Assembly (NCBI GenBank): GCA_964416595.1
Contig: CAYQES010000013.1
Coordinates: 7,498-71,497, forward strand
Length of the DNA stretch: 64,000 bases
Direction of reading: 5' to 3'
From: JAKFYM01 sp964416595
GTDB taxonomy: Bacteria; Bdellovibrionota; UBA1018; CAIPTA01
Position numbers and translations under genes: made by a program. The stretch's first letter is position 1. Each line of letters begins with the position of its first letter. Below the pieces are notes generated by a model, which did not search any database, was not told the DNA's origin, and saw only the letters and a list, made by a program, of their open reading frames with translations. This document shows, piece after piece, positions 35,535 through 44,920 of the stretch.

Positions 35535-35583
35535 ACCGGAGCTGGCCAACCCTCCCCTAATCACGGCCGGCTCCGGTTTTTTT
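35535..35583 (+). terminator. Rho-independent terminator after htpX
   Basis: Arms ACCGGAGC (35535-35542) and GCTCCGGT (35570-35577) enclose a 27-base loop containing a further GGCC/GGCC pairing, followed by seven T. Confidence 0.8.
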
Positions 35584-35702
35584 ATTAATAAAAACGAATA
35601 CTTATATCCTCTACACCAGCCTCTTATTTCTTGACTTATTTAATCAATTAAAATACAATCTCCCGGCCTAATAAAGGGCCGTTTTTCTGTGACTAAAAAA
35701 TT

Positions 35703-36020
35703 ATGAGTGAAAATATCGTTTCCCTAAAAGCCTACCGCACCTTGAAAGAATGCCAACGCCTCTTCCAAGGCTATCGCACGCGTTTAGATAAAATGGAAAA
35801 AACCGATCTGCTCCAGGAGCTTGAGCGCTACCGTAAAGAAGCCGCGAACTATCCCCATCATCTGCTCACGATCGTAAAAGGGGAAATCTTGATGTCCCGC
35901 TTGAAAGAGCGCTCACTCACTAACGAATTAAAAGCTTTTGCCCTCAATGAAGAGCGGCGCCTAAAAGTAGAAGTGTACCGCCGTCTCCACGAAGAGTGGA
36001 CGGGTGGACGCCAGCAATAG
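35703..36020 (+). CDS. Small helical protein of unknown function
   Basis: Protein of 105 aa, almost entirely helical and charged (L-Q-E-L-E-R-Y-R-K-E-A, R-L-K-E-R-S-L-T-N-E-L-K). No signal peptide or membrane segment, so cytoplasmic. The first part M-S-E-N-I-V-S-L-K-A-Y-R lacks a strong ribosome site. It stands alone between htpX and a convergent asparaginase gene. No family recognised; the clean reading frame and amino-acid composition support a real gene. Confidence 0.55.
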   Translation: MSENIVSLKAYRTLKECQRLFQGYRTRLDKMEKTDLLQELERYRKEAANYPHHLLTIVKGEILMSRLKERSLTNELKAFALNEERRLKVEVYRRLHEEWTGGRQQ

Positions 36021-36028
36021 TTATGAAT

Positions 36029-37048
36029 TCATCCGCAAAGAAATTGGCCCACGATCTCCCCCGTCCAGCGGGGAATAAGCGGACTATAAAAAGCCAAAGG
36101 ATACCCGAGCTCACTCAGCACTGCCGCCAAAGCCGCTTCACTGGCCCGGGACGCTCCATCCTCACATTTGAGCGCAATGCCCAGGCCATCACTAGTCCAA
36201 GCGCCATACACGCCTTCAGCCCCTTCCTTTGCAAGCACTCTTCCCTCCGTATGGGTCACAACCCGCGTGGAAAAACTGCTACTACCCCCAATGAATTCCG
36301 GCCGCTCCCGGATCGCCTTGGTAATCAAAGCCAGCGCGCTCTGGATCTGCGAATCTAAATCTTTAGGCTCCGCTGTGCGAGCCATCGCTAATGATAAAAC
36401 CCGCAACGGCACCGCATAGGTTGGAATACCGCAACCATCAATGCCCCAAGGCGCCCTCTGCAAATCCATCCCAAAAAATTCGCCCAGCACCTGCCGCAAA
36501 CGCTCCTGCACCGGATGGTCGTAATTGGAATAACCAGCCGTGGGCCAACCTTCCCCCAAACAAGCCGTAAGTAACCCTGAATGTTTTCCAGAACAATTAT
36601 TATGCAATTGGTTAGGGCGCATGCTCTTGCGAATCAATTCGTGGGCGCTGGGTTCATGATAGGGCTCATGGGCACCACACTCTAAATCTTCTTCCCCTAG
36701 CCCCAACTGCTTTAGCCAACTGGCCACTAAATCCACATGGTAAGGCTCCCCCTCGTGGGAGGCGGAAGCTATGGCCAATTCTTTTGCACCAATTTTCCAT
36801 TGTTTGTAATTACCCAAGGAAACCCAAGCAGCCGTTTGCAAAATTTTAATTGAAGAGCGAGGGAAAAAAACTAAATCCGGATTTCCCCACTGGTGCACCA
36901 CTTCGCCGCTAGCCTCACAAACATGCACATGCACGCGATGCCGGCTTTCCACGGCGGTTCCACGCAACAAAACCACTTCCAAAGGCTTGGGGCCCGAAGG
37001 CGGCAGAGATCGGGCGTCCAATGGAATAAAGGGGTTCTGCCGTTCCAT
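36029..37048 (-). CDS. L-asparaginase of the thermolabile (PF06089) type
   Basis: Protein of 339 aa hydrolysing asparagine to aspartate and ammonia. It carries the motifs of this serine-type family, unrelated to E. coli AnsA/AnsB: F-F-P-R-S-S-I-K near residue 62, N-N-C-S-G-K-H-S-G in the centre and G-I-D-G-C-G-I-P-T-Y. No signal peptide, so cytoplasmic. It follows phoH by six bases and is the last gene of a minus-strand operon that begins with two PilZ proteins. Confidence 0.9.
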   Translation of the reverse strand: MERQNPFIPLDARSLPPSGPKPLEVVLLRGTAVESRHRVHVHVCEASGEVVHQWGNPDLVFFPRSSIKILQTAAWVSLGNYKQWKIGAKELAIASASHEGEPYHVDLVASWLKQLGLGEEDLECGAHEPYHEPSAHELIRKSMRPNQLHNNCSGKHSGLLTACLGEGWPTAGYSNYDHPVQERLRQVLGEFFGMDLQRAPWGIDGCGIPTYAVPLRVLSLAMARTAEPKDLDSQIQSALALITKAIRERPEFIGGSSSFSTRVVTHTEGRVLAKEGAEGVYGAWTSDGLGIALKCEDGASRASEAALAAVLSELGYPLAFYSPLIPRWTGEIVGQFLCG

Positions 37049-37054
37049 ATAAAA

Positions 37055-38395
37055 CTACTGCATGAGCTGGGTAGCCAGCTCCGACAATTTGGAGCGCTCA
37101 CCCTTCACCATCGTTACGTGGCCAGCAATCGCCTCGTTTTTAAAACATTCCACCACGGAAGCGAGTCCGTTGTTCATGCTGTCGAGGTATGGATGGTCGA
37201 TTTGCATAGTATCACCCGTGAGAACAATTTTCGTTCCCTCTCCAGCCCTAGTTATAATGGTTTTAATTTCGTGGGGCGTGAGGTTTTGTGCCTCATCCAC
37301 GATCATAAATTGGTTCGGGATAGATCTACCCCGAATATATGTTAAGGGCTCAATGCTCAATAAACCTTGGTTAATTAACTCTTGGGTGCCCTTACCCGCT
37401 CCACGGCGGTTGGTTTTGGAAACAGCACTTACCCCGAAGAGAAAATCGATATTATCGAAGATCGGCTGCATATAGGGATTGAGTTTTTCTTCGATGGTGC
37501 CGGGCAAATAGCCGATATCGTGACCCATAGGCATCACGGGTCGGCTCACTAGCAAACGGGAATAGAGGCCCTCGTCCACAGTTTTGGATAAACCAGCTGC
37601 AATGGCAAGCAAGGTTTTTCCCGTCCCTGCTTTGCCCACCAAGCTCACGAGCTTGATGTCGTCGTTCAAAAGCAAATCGATGGAAAAAGCCTGTTCCGCA
37701 TTGCGAGGGTATACTCCCCACAAACCTTCCGCGGGCTTAAACACCGGGATGATGCTGTTCTGAGGCGCATCGTAGCGGCCAATGGCCGTGTGGTTAGGGT
37801 TTGTGTCGTCTTTAATAAAAATAAATTGGTTGGGATGCAATTTACGATCGATGCCTTCAAAAGGCATTTTTCTTTTGGCGTAAAATTCGTCGATCAAATT
37901 GCCTTTTACGGTGATAGCCGTAGTACCCGTATAGATATCATCCACTTCGAATTTAGAAGGCTCATAATCTTCGGCACGCACACCACAAGCATCAGCTTTG
38001 ATCCGCAGATTGATATCTTTGGAAATGAAGATAATTTCGCTGTCTTTATTCACTTTCGAATAACGTTTAGCCATAGCCAACATTTGGTTGTCGGCCTTTT
38101 TCATGTCGAGATCAGGCAGTTCAGGAATTTTTTCCGTTACACCGATATCGATAAAGAGCTTACCGCCCCCTTTGATGGGAATGCCTTTGGAAAGAGGGCC
38201 TTTGGCACGCAATTCATCGATCACTCGGGAGAAAGTTCGAGCGTTACGTCCGTTTTCTGTCATGTCGCGCTTAAATTTATCAACTTCCTCTACCACTACG
38301 ATGGGGATCACCACATCGTGTTCCGCGAATTTAAAGATCGCGTGCGGGTCAAAGAGAACAACGTTTGTGTCAATAATGAAAATTTTTCGGTCCAA
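37055..38395 (-). CDS. PhoH-family ATPase with N-terminal PIN domain
   Basis: Protein of 446 aa, of the PhoH2/YlaK type: a PIN ribonuclease domain (I-I-D-T-N-V-V-L-F-D-P at the start, further acidic residues at about 40 and 90) joined to a PhoH ATPase domain with Walker A V-G-K-A-G-T-G-K-T-L and Walker B F-M-I-V-D-E-A-Q-N. PhoH2 proteins couple RNA unwinding to cleavage. It lies between a GYF-PilZ gene upstream (18 bases) and asparaginase downstream. Confidence 0.93.
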   Translation of the reverse strand: MDRKIFIIDTNVVLFDPHAIFKFAEHDVVIPIVVVEEVDKFKRDMTENGRNARTFSRVIDELRAKGPLSKGIPIKGGGKLFIDIGVTEKIPELPDLDMKKADNQMLAMAKRYSKVNKDSEIIFISKDINLRIKADACGVRAEDYEPSKFEVDDIYTGTTAITVKGNLIDEFYAKRKMPFEGIDRKLHPNQFIFIKDDTNPNHTAIGRYDAPQNSIIPVFKPAEGLWGVYPRNAEQAFSIDLLLNDDIKLVSLVGKAGTGKTLLAIAAGLSKTVDEGLYSRLLVSRPVMPMGHDIGYLPGTIEEKLNPYMQPIFDNIDFLFGVSAVSKTNRRGAGKGTQELINQGLLSIEPLTYIRGRSIPNQFMIVDEAQNLTPHEIKTIITRAGEGTKIVLTGDTMQIDHPYLDSMNNGLASVVECFKNEAIAGHVTMVKGERSKLSELATQLMQ

Positions 38396-38413
38396 GGTTT
38401 CTCCTGCTAATTT

Positions 38414-39688
38414 CTAGCTTTGTTTCATTTCCCTTTTCAGTGTTTCTTGCACGTAAAACTCGATGGCCTCCTTATCTTCTAGTTTTAAATCTTCAAATTT
38501 CAGGGCAAAGCCTGGGGGAATTTTAGGAATCTTACCAATCACAAGCGATCGGCAGTTAATAGAACGAGTGATCATGCCGGGCAGGATTTTAATTTCTAAT
38601 ACATCTCCTAAATTAAAATCTGCCTTGGGAATCTCCATTAGGATTCCACCGGCGCTAATATTCACGCAATTGCCCACTAGCAGGCCCTGTTTTCCCATTA
38701 CCTGCACGCCAGTGAAATAAGGAACACGAGGGTGACGGCGCTTGATCAAAATCTTCTGGCGCTCTACTCCATGCTCCACAACGGTTTCCACAGAGTAATT
38801 CACGTTGAATTCATACTGCTGCTGAATTTTTACAAAACGATTTGTGCCTACTTTAGAAATTTTATCGTTCTTATTAAGACTGCCTTCTTGCAAAAACTTG
38901 ATCACTTCTAAGAACCGAAAGGGGCCTGAAACCGCTTCGGAAGAGGCGCGTTTAATGAGCCAGATGGGATCAATGGGAATCTCTGCCGTGATTCCATCAA
39001 AACTTCCCTGCTCTTGGTCTTTATCGGAACCAACGGGAGCATAAGAAATGCGTGGAGGAACAGCCGGCGGCGGAACTCCAGCGCGGTTTAATGGCGGCGG
39101 CACAGCCGCTGTGGGAGGGGTGGTGTGATCCGTTTTCAACGACAATCCCAAATTGGAAATAGCCATGGTGACTTCTTCGCGATTTTCCCCTGCCTGTTCC
39201 GCCGATTCGATCACTAAACTTATAGAAGGATTGCTGGGCTCTGTGGTGACTAAACTGGGGCTATTTTCAATGACGGGAGGCTCATCTATGGGAAGAGCTG
39301 TCAACATATCCAAAAGCACTTTCACCTGGCGTACTTGGCGCCATTCTTTGTCGCCATCCACAAACACCCAAGAGTTCTCGCAAATTTCTTTAGCTTGGAT
39401 TTTCTGCTGTATTTCTTTGGTGCTGAATGGGCCCTGGCAAACAGGCACGGGCCCTGGTGCCATATAATACACCAAACGTTTCTCTGGAATCGCACTCGGT
39501 TTAGGACCAAAAGCGCTGGCTAAGGCTGGCAAACCACCCACGCGACTCCAGGTTTTTTGTGAAAAATCGTAAAGAAGATCCCCGGGCTTACACTGCCCTT
39601 TTTGGAACCAATCCTGAATCCCCTGCTCATTCTCCGCCAGAAGATCCCCAGTGGGCTTCCGGAGGAGGTATCGCTTATTTTCTGTCAT
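38414..39688 (-). CDS. GYF-domain and PilZ fusion protein (c-di-GMP effector)
   Basis: Protein of 424 aa, cytoplasmic. About residues 1-125 hold two GYF_2-like segments (D-W-F-Q-K-G-Q-C-K-P-G-D and G-P-F-S-T-K-E-I). A Pro-rich linker and a third segment (V-S-G-P-F-R-F-L-E-V) follow at about 240-300. The C-terminal PilZ domain has both c-di-GMP-binding motifs: R-R-H-P-R (RxxxR) and N-I-S-A-G-G (D/NxSxxG). It should therefore bind cyclic di-GMP and use the GYF-like parts to contact other proteins. A shorter paralogue lies 15 bases upstream in the same operon. Confidence 0.85.
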   Translation of the reverse strand: MTENKRYLLRKPTGDLLAENEQGIQDWFQKGQCKPGDLLYDFSQKTWSRVGGLPALASAFGPKPSAIPEKRLVYYMAPGPVPVCQGPFSTKEIQQKIQAKEICENSWVFVDGDKEWRQVRQVKVLLDMLTALPIDEPPVIENSPSLVTTEPSNPSISLVIESAEQAGENREEVTMAISNLGLSLKTDHTTPPTAAVPPPLNRAGVPPPAVPPRISYAPVGSDKDQEQGSFDGITAEIPIDPIWLIKRASSEAVSGPFRFLEVIKFLQEGSLNKNDKISKVGTNRFVKIQQQYEFNVNYSVETVVEHGVERQKILIKRRHPRVPYFTGVQVMGKQGLLVGNCVNISAGGILMEIPKADFNLGDVLEIKILPGMITRSINCRSLVIGKIPKIPPGFALKFEDLKLEDKEAIEFYVQETLKREMKQS

Positions 39689-39703
39689 CGCTTCCGCTGC
39701 ATC

Positions 39704-40525
39704 TCATCTCACAGGGTGCGAAACCACTGATTCCGCATACTGAGAGATCCGCTTGCGATCCTCTTCCTCTAGGTAAATAAATTTTACGTTATAGCCTGCT
39801 GGTGGTCCCTTAGACACTTGCGTCACTTCGGCGATGCAGTTAAAGGGCACATCTACTGCGCCGGGAGTGAAATGGATTTTAATTCTGTCGCCCTTTGTAT
39901 GGGTGGGTTTAGCCACTTCAAGAAAAGCGCCACCCTCGGAGAGGGAGCGGGCTGAACCAAAAATCACGCGTCGTTCGTCGTGGAGAATTACTTCGCTCTC
40001 ATAGGGCACACGCGGGAACCGACGCTGGATAAACACCTTCTCTGCACCGAAATTTTTGAGGTGTGCTAGTTTATGCAGCACATTTTCCTCAAATTCTGGG
40101 CAATGGCGCACGCGTGTCCAATCTTCAAAGCCTGGCTTCCACACAAAATCGTCGGGTGCGCAGGCATTGGTTTGTAGCAAGCGCACTAGTTCCAAATACC
40201 GATACGGACCGAACTTGGTATTATCGCGGTATAAGAACCAAATCGATTCGTTGGAAATTCCTAAATCTTGGGAAAAAGTTTCGCTCTCGTATTCTCTTTC
40301 GAGCTTTTTTTCATTGCTTACGGTGATGCCCGGTGGAGGATTTTTAGGTGGAGGAAAATCTTTGGCAAAAAACTCCGCTAGCATTTGCCAGAGCTCCCGA
40401 TCTGCTGACCAAAGGTAGTCCGTATAGGCCAAATCACCGGCCTTCAGCTTGCGCTTCATATCTTGGAGAGAATAGGGACCCTCGGCTTTGCCGGATCGGG
40501 CCACAAAAAAGCTGTTATCAGACAA
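39704..40525 (-). CDS. GYF-domain and PilZ fusion protein (paralogue)
   Basis: Protein of 273 aa, first gene of the minus-strand operon. It has two GYF_2-like segments (A-E-G-P-Y-S-L-Q-D-M-K near residue 15, F-G-P-Y-R-Y-L-E-L-V near 105) and a PilZ domain. The RxxxR motif is intact (R-R-F-P-R), but the second motif is S-L-S-E-G-G, with Ser in place of Asp/Asn, so c-di-GMP binding may be weaker or lost. It probably arose by duplication with the following gene. Confidence 0.8.
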   Translation of the reverse strand: MSDNSFFVARSGKAEGPYSLQDMKRKLKAGDLAYTDYLWSADRELWQMLAEFFAKDFPPPKNPPPGITVSNEKKLEREYESETFSQDLGISNESIWFLYRDNTKFGPYRYLELVRLLQTNACAPDDFVWKPGFEDWTRVRHCPEFEENVLHKLAHLKNFGAEKVFIQRRFPRVPYESEVILHDERRVIFGSARSLSEGGAFLEVAKPTHTKGDRIKIHFTPGAVDVPFNCIAEVTQVSKGPPAGYNVKFIYLEEEDRKRISQYAESVVSHPVR

Positions 40526-40673
40526 GAGGGACCTCCCTGTAAAACCTCTTTTCAGTGTAATTGTACCAAAGGCAGCTAATTGGGCAAGCGACGCTTCCGA
40601 ATTAGCTCATAAAAACCTTTTTGATTTCAATAATTTTATACATTGCATCAAAATAAAACCAAAAAAAGACCCG

Positions 40674-40710
40674 CCTTTCCCGCGGGATAGGCCCGCCCCC
40701 TTGGGAAAGG
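40674..40710 (+). promoter_or_regulatory. Leader hairpin upstream of rpmF
   Basis: CCTTTCCC pairs with GGGAAAGG around an inner GCGGG/CCCGC stem, 41 bases upstream of the rpmF start in a 226-base gap between divergent operons. No T run follows, so it is more likely a leader structure than a terminator. A role in L32 or lipid-operon control is speculative. Confidence 0.35.
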
Positions 40711-40751
40711 AGTAGAATTTCTAATCTTTTTCGTCTATTGTCTGCCCCACT

Positions 40752-40949
40752 ATGGCAGTACCAAAGAAAAGAACTACCCGCGCACGCCGGGATCTACGCA
40801 GATTTTCCAGCGCCTATCGGCTTCACCCTACGAATTCCGTTCGTTGCCCCCATTGCAACGCCGCTTCTCTTCCCCACCGCATTTGTGGAGAGTGTGGCCA
40901 ATACAATGGCAAGCAAGTGATGGCTGCCAGAGCAAGCGCCGAAGCGTAA
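40752..40949 (+). CDS. rpmF: 50S ribosomal protein L32
   Basis: Ribosomal protein of 65 aa beginning MAVPKKRTTRARRDLRR, with a zinc ribbon C-P-H-C ... C-G-E-C. Normal length. It heads the fatty-acid synthesis genes as in many bacteria, but plsX, usually next, is absent. Confidence 0.95.
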   Translation: MAVPKKRTTRARRDLRRFSSAYRLHPTNSVRCPHCNAASLPHRICGECGQYNGKQVMAARASAEA

Positions 40950-41050
40950 TTCGCATTCAGAATACCTAAACCAACGTTTTTGCCTTTACGGCACTAATGG
41001 TGCTAAAACAATTCTGTTTTCATGTAATAGAGCAAGAACAAGAGGTATTC

Positions 41051-42049
41051 ATGCCGAGCGCTAAACGTTCCCGCATCGCCGCCTTTGGCACCGCTTTCCC
41101 TGAACAAATTCTTACAAACCGCGATTTAGAAAAAATCGTGGATACTTCCGACCAATGGATCAGTGAGCGCACGGGGATTAAAGAGCGCCGAAAGCTCAGA
41201 GACAACGAACAAAACAGCGATATGGCTGCGAAGGCCGCGCTCAATGCATTGGAAAAAGCAGGTGTAGATCCCGCAGAAGTAGATCTTATCATCGGCGCCA
41301 CCACCACTCCTGATCGCTGGATGCCAAGCCTTGCTTCCACTGTGCAAGCCAAAATCGGCGCCACAAAATGCGCCGCCGCTTTCGATTTACTCACAGCCTG
41401 CGCCGGTTGGATGGCGGGCTTACAAGTGGCCAATTCTCTTGTGTGCACGGGCCAATATAAAAACGTAATGGTGATCGGCAGCGAAGCGCTTTCTCGCTTT
41501 CTCAACTGGAAGGATCGCACCACATGCGTGCTTTTCGGCGATGGAGCCTGCGCTTCTTTAATCACTACCCCCAAACCTGGGGATCGGGGCGAAATCCTCG
41601 ATGTATTAGTACGTAGCGACGGCCGCTATGGTGATGCCTTAGATATGCCTGGAGGCGGCAGCCAAACCCCCCCCTCCCACGCCATGATAGAAAACAATAT
41701 GCAGTACATCCGCATGAACGGGCAGGAGATCTTTAAACATGCCGTGCGCAATATGGCCTCCATTTGTGAAGAAGTGATGGCCCGGCAAAAAGTTACTATC
41801 GACGACATCGACTGGCTCGTTCCCCACCAAGCCAATATCCGCATCATCGAAGCTGTGGGTAAGAAACTTAATATTCCTCAAGAGAAAGTGGCGTTGAATG
41901 TGCACAAATACGGCAACACTTCTTCTGCCACGATTCCCACCTGTTTTGATGAATATGCCCAAGCGGGAAAAATTCGCGAAGGTGATCTAGTGCTCATGAC
42001 AACCTTTGGCGGGGGTCTCACCTGGGCTGGCGGCTTGGTGCGCTGGTAA
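41051..42049 (+). CDS. fabH: 3-oxoacyl-[ACP] synthase III
   Basis: Starts fatty-acid chains by condensing acetyl-CoA with malonyl-ACP. Start ATG 41051 (MPSAKRSRIAAFGTAFPEQ) has AGAGG upstream; an earlier in-frame ATG at 40997 lacks homology. The triad is complete: C117 (L-T-A-C-A-G), H259 (V-P-H-Q-A-N) and N289 (K-Y-G-N-T-S-S-A). Length 332 aa is normal. Confidence 0.95.
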   Translation: MPSAKRSRIAAFGTAFPEQILTNRDLEKIVDTSDQWISERTGIKERRKLRDNEQNSDMAAKAALNALEKAGVDPAEVDLIIGATTTPDRWMPSLASTVQAKIGATKCAAAFDLLTACAGWMAGLQVANSLVCTGQYKNVMVIGSEALSRFLNWKDRTTCVLFGDGACASLITTPKPGDRGEILDVLVRSDGRYGDALDMPGGGSQTPPSHAMIENNMQYIRMNGQEIFKHAVRNMASICEEVMARQKVTIDDIDWLVPHQANIRIIEAVGKKLNIPQEKVALNVHKYGNTSSATIPTCFDEYAQAGKIREGDLVLMTTFGGGLTWAGGLVRW

Positions 42050-42061
42050 AAGGAGAAAGTT

Positions 42062-42811
42062 GTGAAATCATTGGCGGGAAAAGTAGCCTTAATCACTGGT
42101 GCCTCCCGGGGCATTGGAAAAGAAATCGCGATCACCTTAGGTGAGGCCGGGGCCTATGTGGTGCTCAATTGCACAGCCAAAGGTGTAGAAAAAGCCGAAG
42201 CTGTATTGCAAACCATCCGTAGCCAAGGAGGCGAAGGCGAAGTGAAACCCTTCTCCGTGGCCGATGCCCAAGCCGTAGATCAAGCCATCGACGAAATTCT
42301 AAAAGCAAAAGGCGCCGTGCACATACTTGTGAACAACGCAGGCATTGCCCGTGATTCCCTTTTCATGCGTATGAAAGAAGAAGAATGGGACGACACCCTC
42401 AACACCAACTTGAAGGGCGCTGCCCTTTGTGCCAGAGCCGTGGTGCGCCCCATGATGAAAGCCCGAGAAGGCGCCATCATAAATATTAGTTCCGTGGTGG
42501 GGCAAATGGGCAATGCAGGCCAAGCAGCCTACGCTGCTAGTAAATCAGGTTTATTTGGTCTAACTAAAGCGCTCGCCAAAGAACTTGCCTCACGCAATAT
42601 TCGTGTGAATGCGGTAGCTCCCGGTTTCATTGACACAGAAATGACTGTCGATCTTCCCGCCACAGCCAAAGAAGAAATGCTCAAAGCCATTCCACTCGGG
42701 CGCATGGGCACGGGTAAAGAAATTGCGGAAGCAGTGCTATGGTTGGCGAGTCCCCACAGCTCCTATGTGACGGGCCAAATCCTTGCCGTGAATGGCGGAA
42801 TGTACGTATAG
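42062..42811 (+). CDS. fabG: 3-oxoacyl-[ACP] reductase
   Basis: NADPH-dependent short-chain dehydrogenase of 249 aa reducing 3-oxoacyl-ACP in each elongation cycle. It starts at GTG 42062 with AAAAGGAG upstream. The cofactor loop G-A-S-R-G-I-G-K is at residues 13-20, and the active site S144, Y157, K161 is intact; it ends G-Q-I-L-A-V-N-G-G-M. It lies 12 bases after fabH. Confidence 0.95.
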   Translation: MKSLAGKVALITGASRGIGKEIAITLGEAGAYVVLNCTAKGVEKAEAVLQTIRSQGGEGEVKPFSVADAQAVDQAIDEILKAKGAVHILVNNAGIARDSLFMRMKEEEWDDTLNTNLKGAALCARAVVRPMMKAREGAIINISSVVGQMGNAGQAAYAASKSGLFGLTKALAKELASRNIRVNAVAPGFIDTEMTVDLPATAKEEMLKAIPLGRMGTGKEIAEAVLWLASPHSSYVTGQILAVNGGMYV

Positions 42812-42907
42812 CTTTCCCGTGGAAAATGGTCGGGAATAAAGAAAAATTGGTGGTAAACCTTAGAAACTTCTGTATAAATCGGAACACTAACTAAAAAAGA
42901 GGGAAGT

Positions 42908-43144
42908 ATGAACATTCAAGAGCGTGTGAAGAATATCATCTGTGACCAGCTAGCCGTGGAGGCCGAAAAAGTGACCGACACCGCTTCTTTCATTGATGAT
43001 CTTGGCGCCGATAGCCTCGACATCGTTGAGCTCGTGATGACGATGGAAGAAGAATTTGAACTCGATATTCCCGATGAAGACGCGGAAAAAATGAAAACTG
43101 TAGGTGATGTAGTAGGCTACATCAAAACCAAGAAAGGCGCCTAA
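42908..43144 (+). CDS. acpP: Acyl carrier protein
   Basis: Carries growing acyl chains on a 4'-phosphopantetheine arm attached at S36 in the motif G-A-D-S-L-D-I-V-E-L. The protein has 78 aa and is strongly acidic, as expected. AAGAGGGAAGT precedes the ATG. The 96-base gap before it may hold its own promoter, as ACP is needed in large amounts. Confidence 0.96.
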   Translation: MNIQERVKNIICDQLAVEAEKVTDTASFIDDLGADSLDIVELVMTMEEEFELDIPDEDAEKMKTVGDVVGYIKTKKGA

Positions 43145-43157
43145 CGCCGGAGGTCCC

Positions 43158-44429
43158 GTGAGCCTCGCCAATTGGCCAATTCAAAAAAGAAGAGTAGTAG
43201 TAACAGGCCTAGGAGTAATATCTCCTTTGGGTCTCAATTTAGCAGAAACGTGGGCCAACGCTTTGGAGGGCAAATCCGGAGCGGCGCCGATTACTCTATT
43301 CGATGCTAAAGACTACTCCACCTCTTTTGCTTGCGAGGTAAAAGGCTTTTCCGCTGACCCTTATATTTCTCCAAAAGAACAACGCAAAATGGATCGCTTC
43401 ATCCACTTAGGACTAGCGGCCACTCTACAAGCTTGGGCCGATGCGGGCTTCACAGGCCGGGCCGAAGAAAACAAATTAGATCCCAACCGTTTTGGGGTGC
43501 TTATGTCCGCCGGTATGGGCGGCTTGCCGATCATTGAAGAGGTGGTGAATACCATCCGTGATAAAGGCCCGAGACGTATCACTCCTTTTTTTATCCCTTC
43601 CGTTATTCCTAATATGACGAGCGGCCATGCTTCGATCATGCTGAACGCAAAAGGCCCAAACCTTTGCGCCGTTACCGCTTGCGCCTCCAGCGCCCACTCC
43701 ATCGGAGAAGCAGCTCTGGCCATTTCCCGTGGCGATGCCGACGTGATGGTAGCTGGCGGATCCGAAGCCGTTGTTTGCGCCACAGGCATTGGTGGTTTTG
43801 CAGCCATGAAAGCTTTATCGAGCCGAAACGATTCTCCCCAAACTGCCTCTCGCCCTTTTGATCGGGATAGAGATGGCTTCGTGATGGGCGAAGGTGGCGG
43901 TGCTTTGATTTTAGAAGAAATGGAGCACGCTAAAAAACGGGGCGCCCGTATTTATGGCGAAGTGGCAGGCTACGGAGCCACCGCCGATGCCTACCATATG
44001 ACATCCCCCGCCCCCGAAGGAGAAGGCGCCGGCCGCTGCATGGCTTTAGCCCTAGAACGGGGAAAAATTGATCCGAGCAAAATTGGCTACATCAATGCCC
44101 ATGGCACTTCCACCCCCGCCGGGGATGAAAATGAATCCATGGCTGTGGAAAAAGTTTTTGGAGCGCACGCAAAAAATTTAATCATGAGCTCCACGAAGAG
44201 CATGACGGGCCACCTTCTAGGGGGCGCCGGCGCTTTGGAAGCGGCCCTTTCCCTGATGGCAATGACGAGTGGCAATATTCCACCCACTATCAACTTAGAT
44301 AATCCCAGCGAAAACTGCCGGCTCAACTATAGCGCGCATAGGGCCACGCAAAAAAAATGTGACGCAGTAATGAGCAATAGTTTTGGTTTTGGCGGCACCA
44401 ACGCCACTCTCATCTTTACGAAAGTATAG
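43158..44429 (+). CDS. fabF: 3-oxoacyl-[ACP] synthase II
   Basis: Elongating condensing enzyme of 423 aa. It begins at GTG 43158 behind CCGGAGGTCCC. The Cys-His-His triad is intact: C175 in V-T-A-C-A-S-S, H315 in N-A-H-G-T-S-T, H352 in S-M-T-G-H-L-L-G. It is the last of the fab genes, 13 bases after acpP. Confidence 0.95.
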   Translation: MSLANWPIQKRRVVVTGLGVISPLGLNLAETWANALEGKSGAAPITLFDAKDYSTSFACEVKGFSADPYISPKEQRKMDRFIHLGLAATLQAWADAGFTGRAEENKLDPNRFGVLMSAGMGGLPIIEEVVNTIRDKGPRRITPFFIPSVIPNMTSGHASIMLNAKGPNLCAVTACASSAHSIGEAALAISRGDADVMVAGGSEAVVCATGIGGFAAMKALSSRNDSPQTASRPFDRDRDGFVMGEGGGALILEEMEHAKKRGARIYGEVAGYGATADAYHMTSPAPEGEGAGRCMALALERGKIDPSKIGYINAHGTSTPAGDENESMAVEKVFGAHAKNLIMSSTKSMTGHLLGGAGALEAALSLMAMTSGNIPPTINLDNPSENCRLNYSAHRATQKKCDAVMSNSFGFGGTNATLIFTKV

Positions 44430-44482
44430 GCACCCCCACCAGCCAGTGGTACTGTAACGAAGAAAATTTACAGGAAGGTTCT

Positions 44483-44920
44483 ATGCCAAAGTTTGCCATT
44501 GCCTCCGACCATGCGGGATTCCAACTCAAAAAATTCCTGCTGCAAGAAATAAAAGAAGTAACATTTGTGGATTTTGGGCCAAGTTCCTTGGATCCCGTGG
44601 ACTACCCAGACTTTGCGGAGAAGGCCTGCCGGGCAGTGATCAGCGGCCAATGTGAAAAAGCCGTACTGATCTGTGGTAGCGGCATCGGCATGAGCATCGC
44701 TGCCAATAAACTCCCAGGCATTCGGGCGGCCCATGTGGAATCATCATATACGGCGCAACTGGCAGCACAGCATAATAATGCCAATGTGCTTTGCCTCGGT
44801 GAAAGAATCACGGGCGCACACCATGCACTAGCAGCCGTGCGCGCATGGATGAACGCCAAGTTCGAGCCCCGTCACCAAACACGTATTGATAAAATTCATC
44901 AGTTGGAGAGTGGATCATGA
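44483..44920 (+). CDS. rpiB: Ribose-5-phosphate isomerase B
   Basis: Interconverts ribose-5-phosphate and ribulose-5-phosphate. The 145-aa protein has A-S-D-H-A-G-F-Q-L-K at the start, the active cysteine C64 in L-I-C-G-S-G-I-G-M-S-I-A-A-N-K and the histidine-containing H-N-N-A-N-V-L. It overlaps glyA by four bases (ATGA), a common rpiB-glyA pairing. Confidence 0.94.
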   Translation: MPKFAIASDHAGFQLKKFLLQEIKEVTFVDFGPSSLDPVDYPDFAEKACRAVISGQCEKAVLICGSGIGMSIAANKLPGIRAAHVESSYTAQLAAQHNNANVLCLGERITGAHHALAAVRAWMNAKFEPRHQTRIDKIHQLESGS

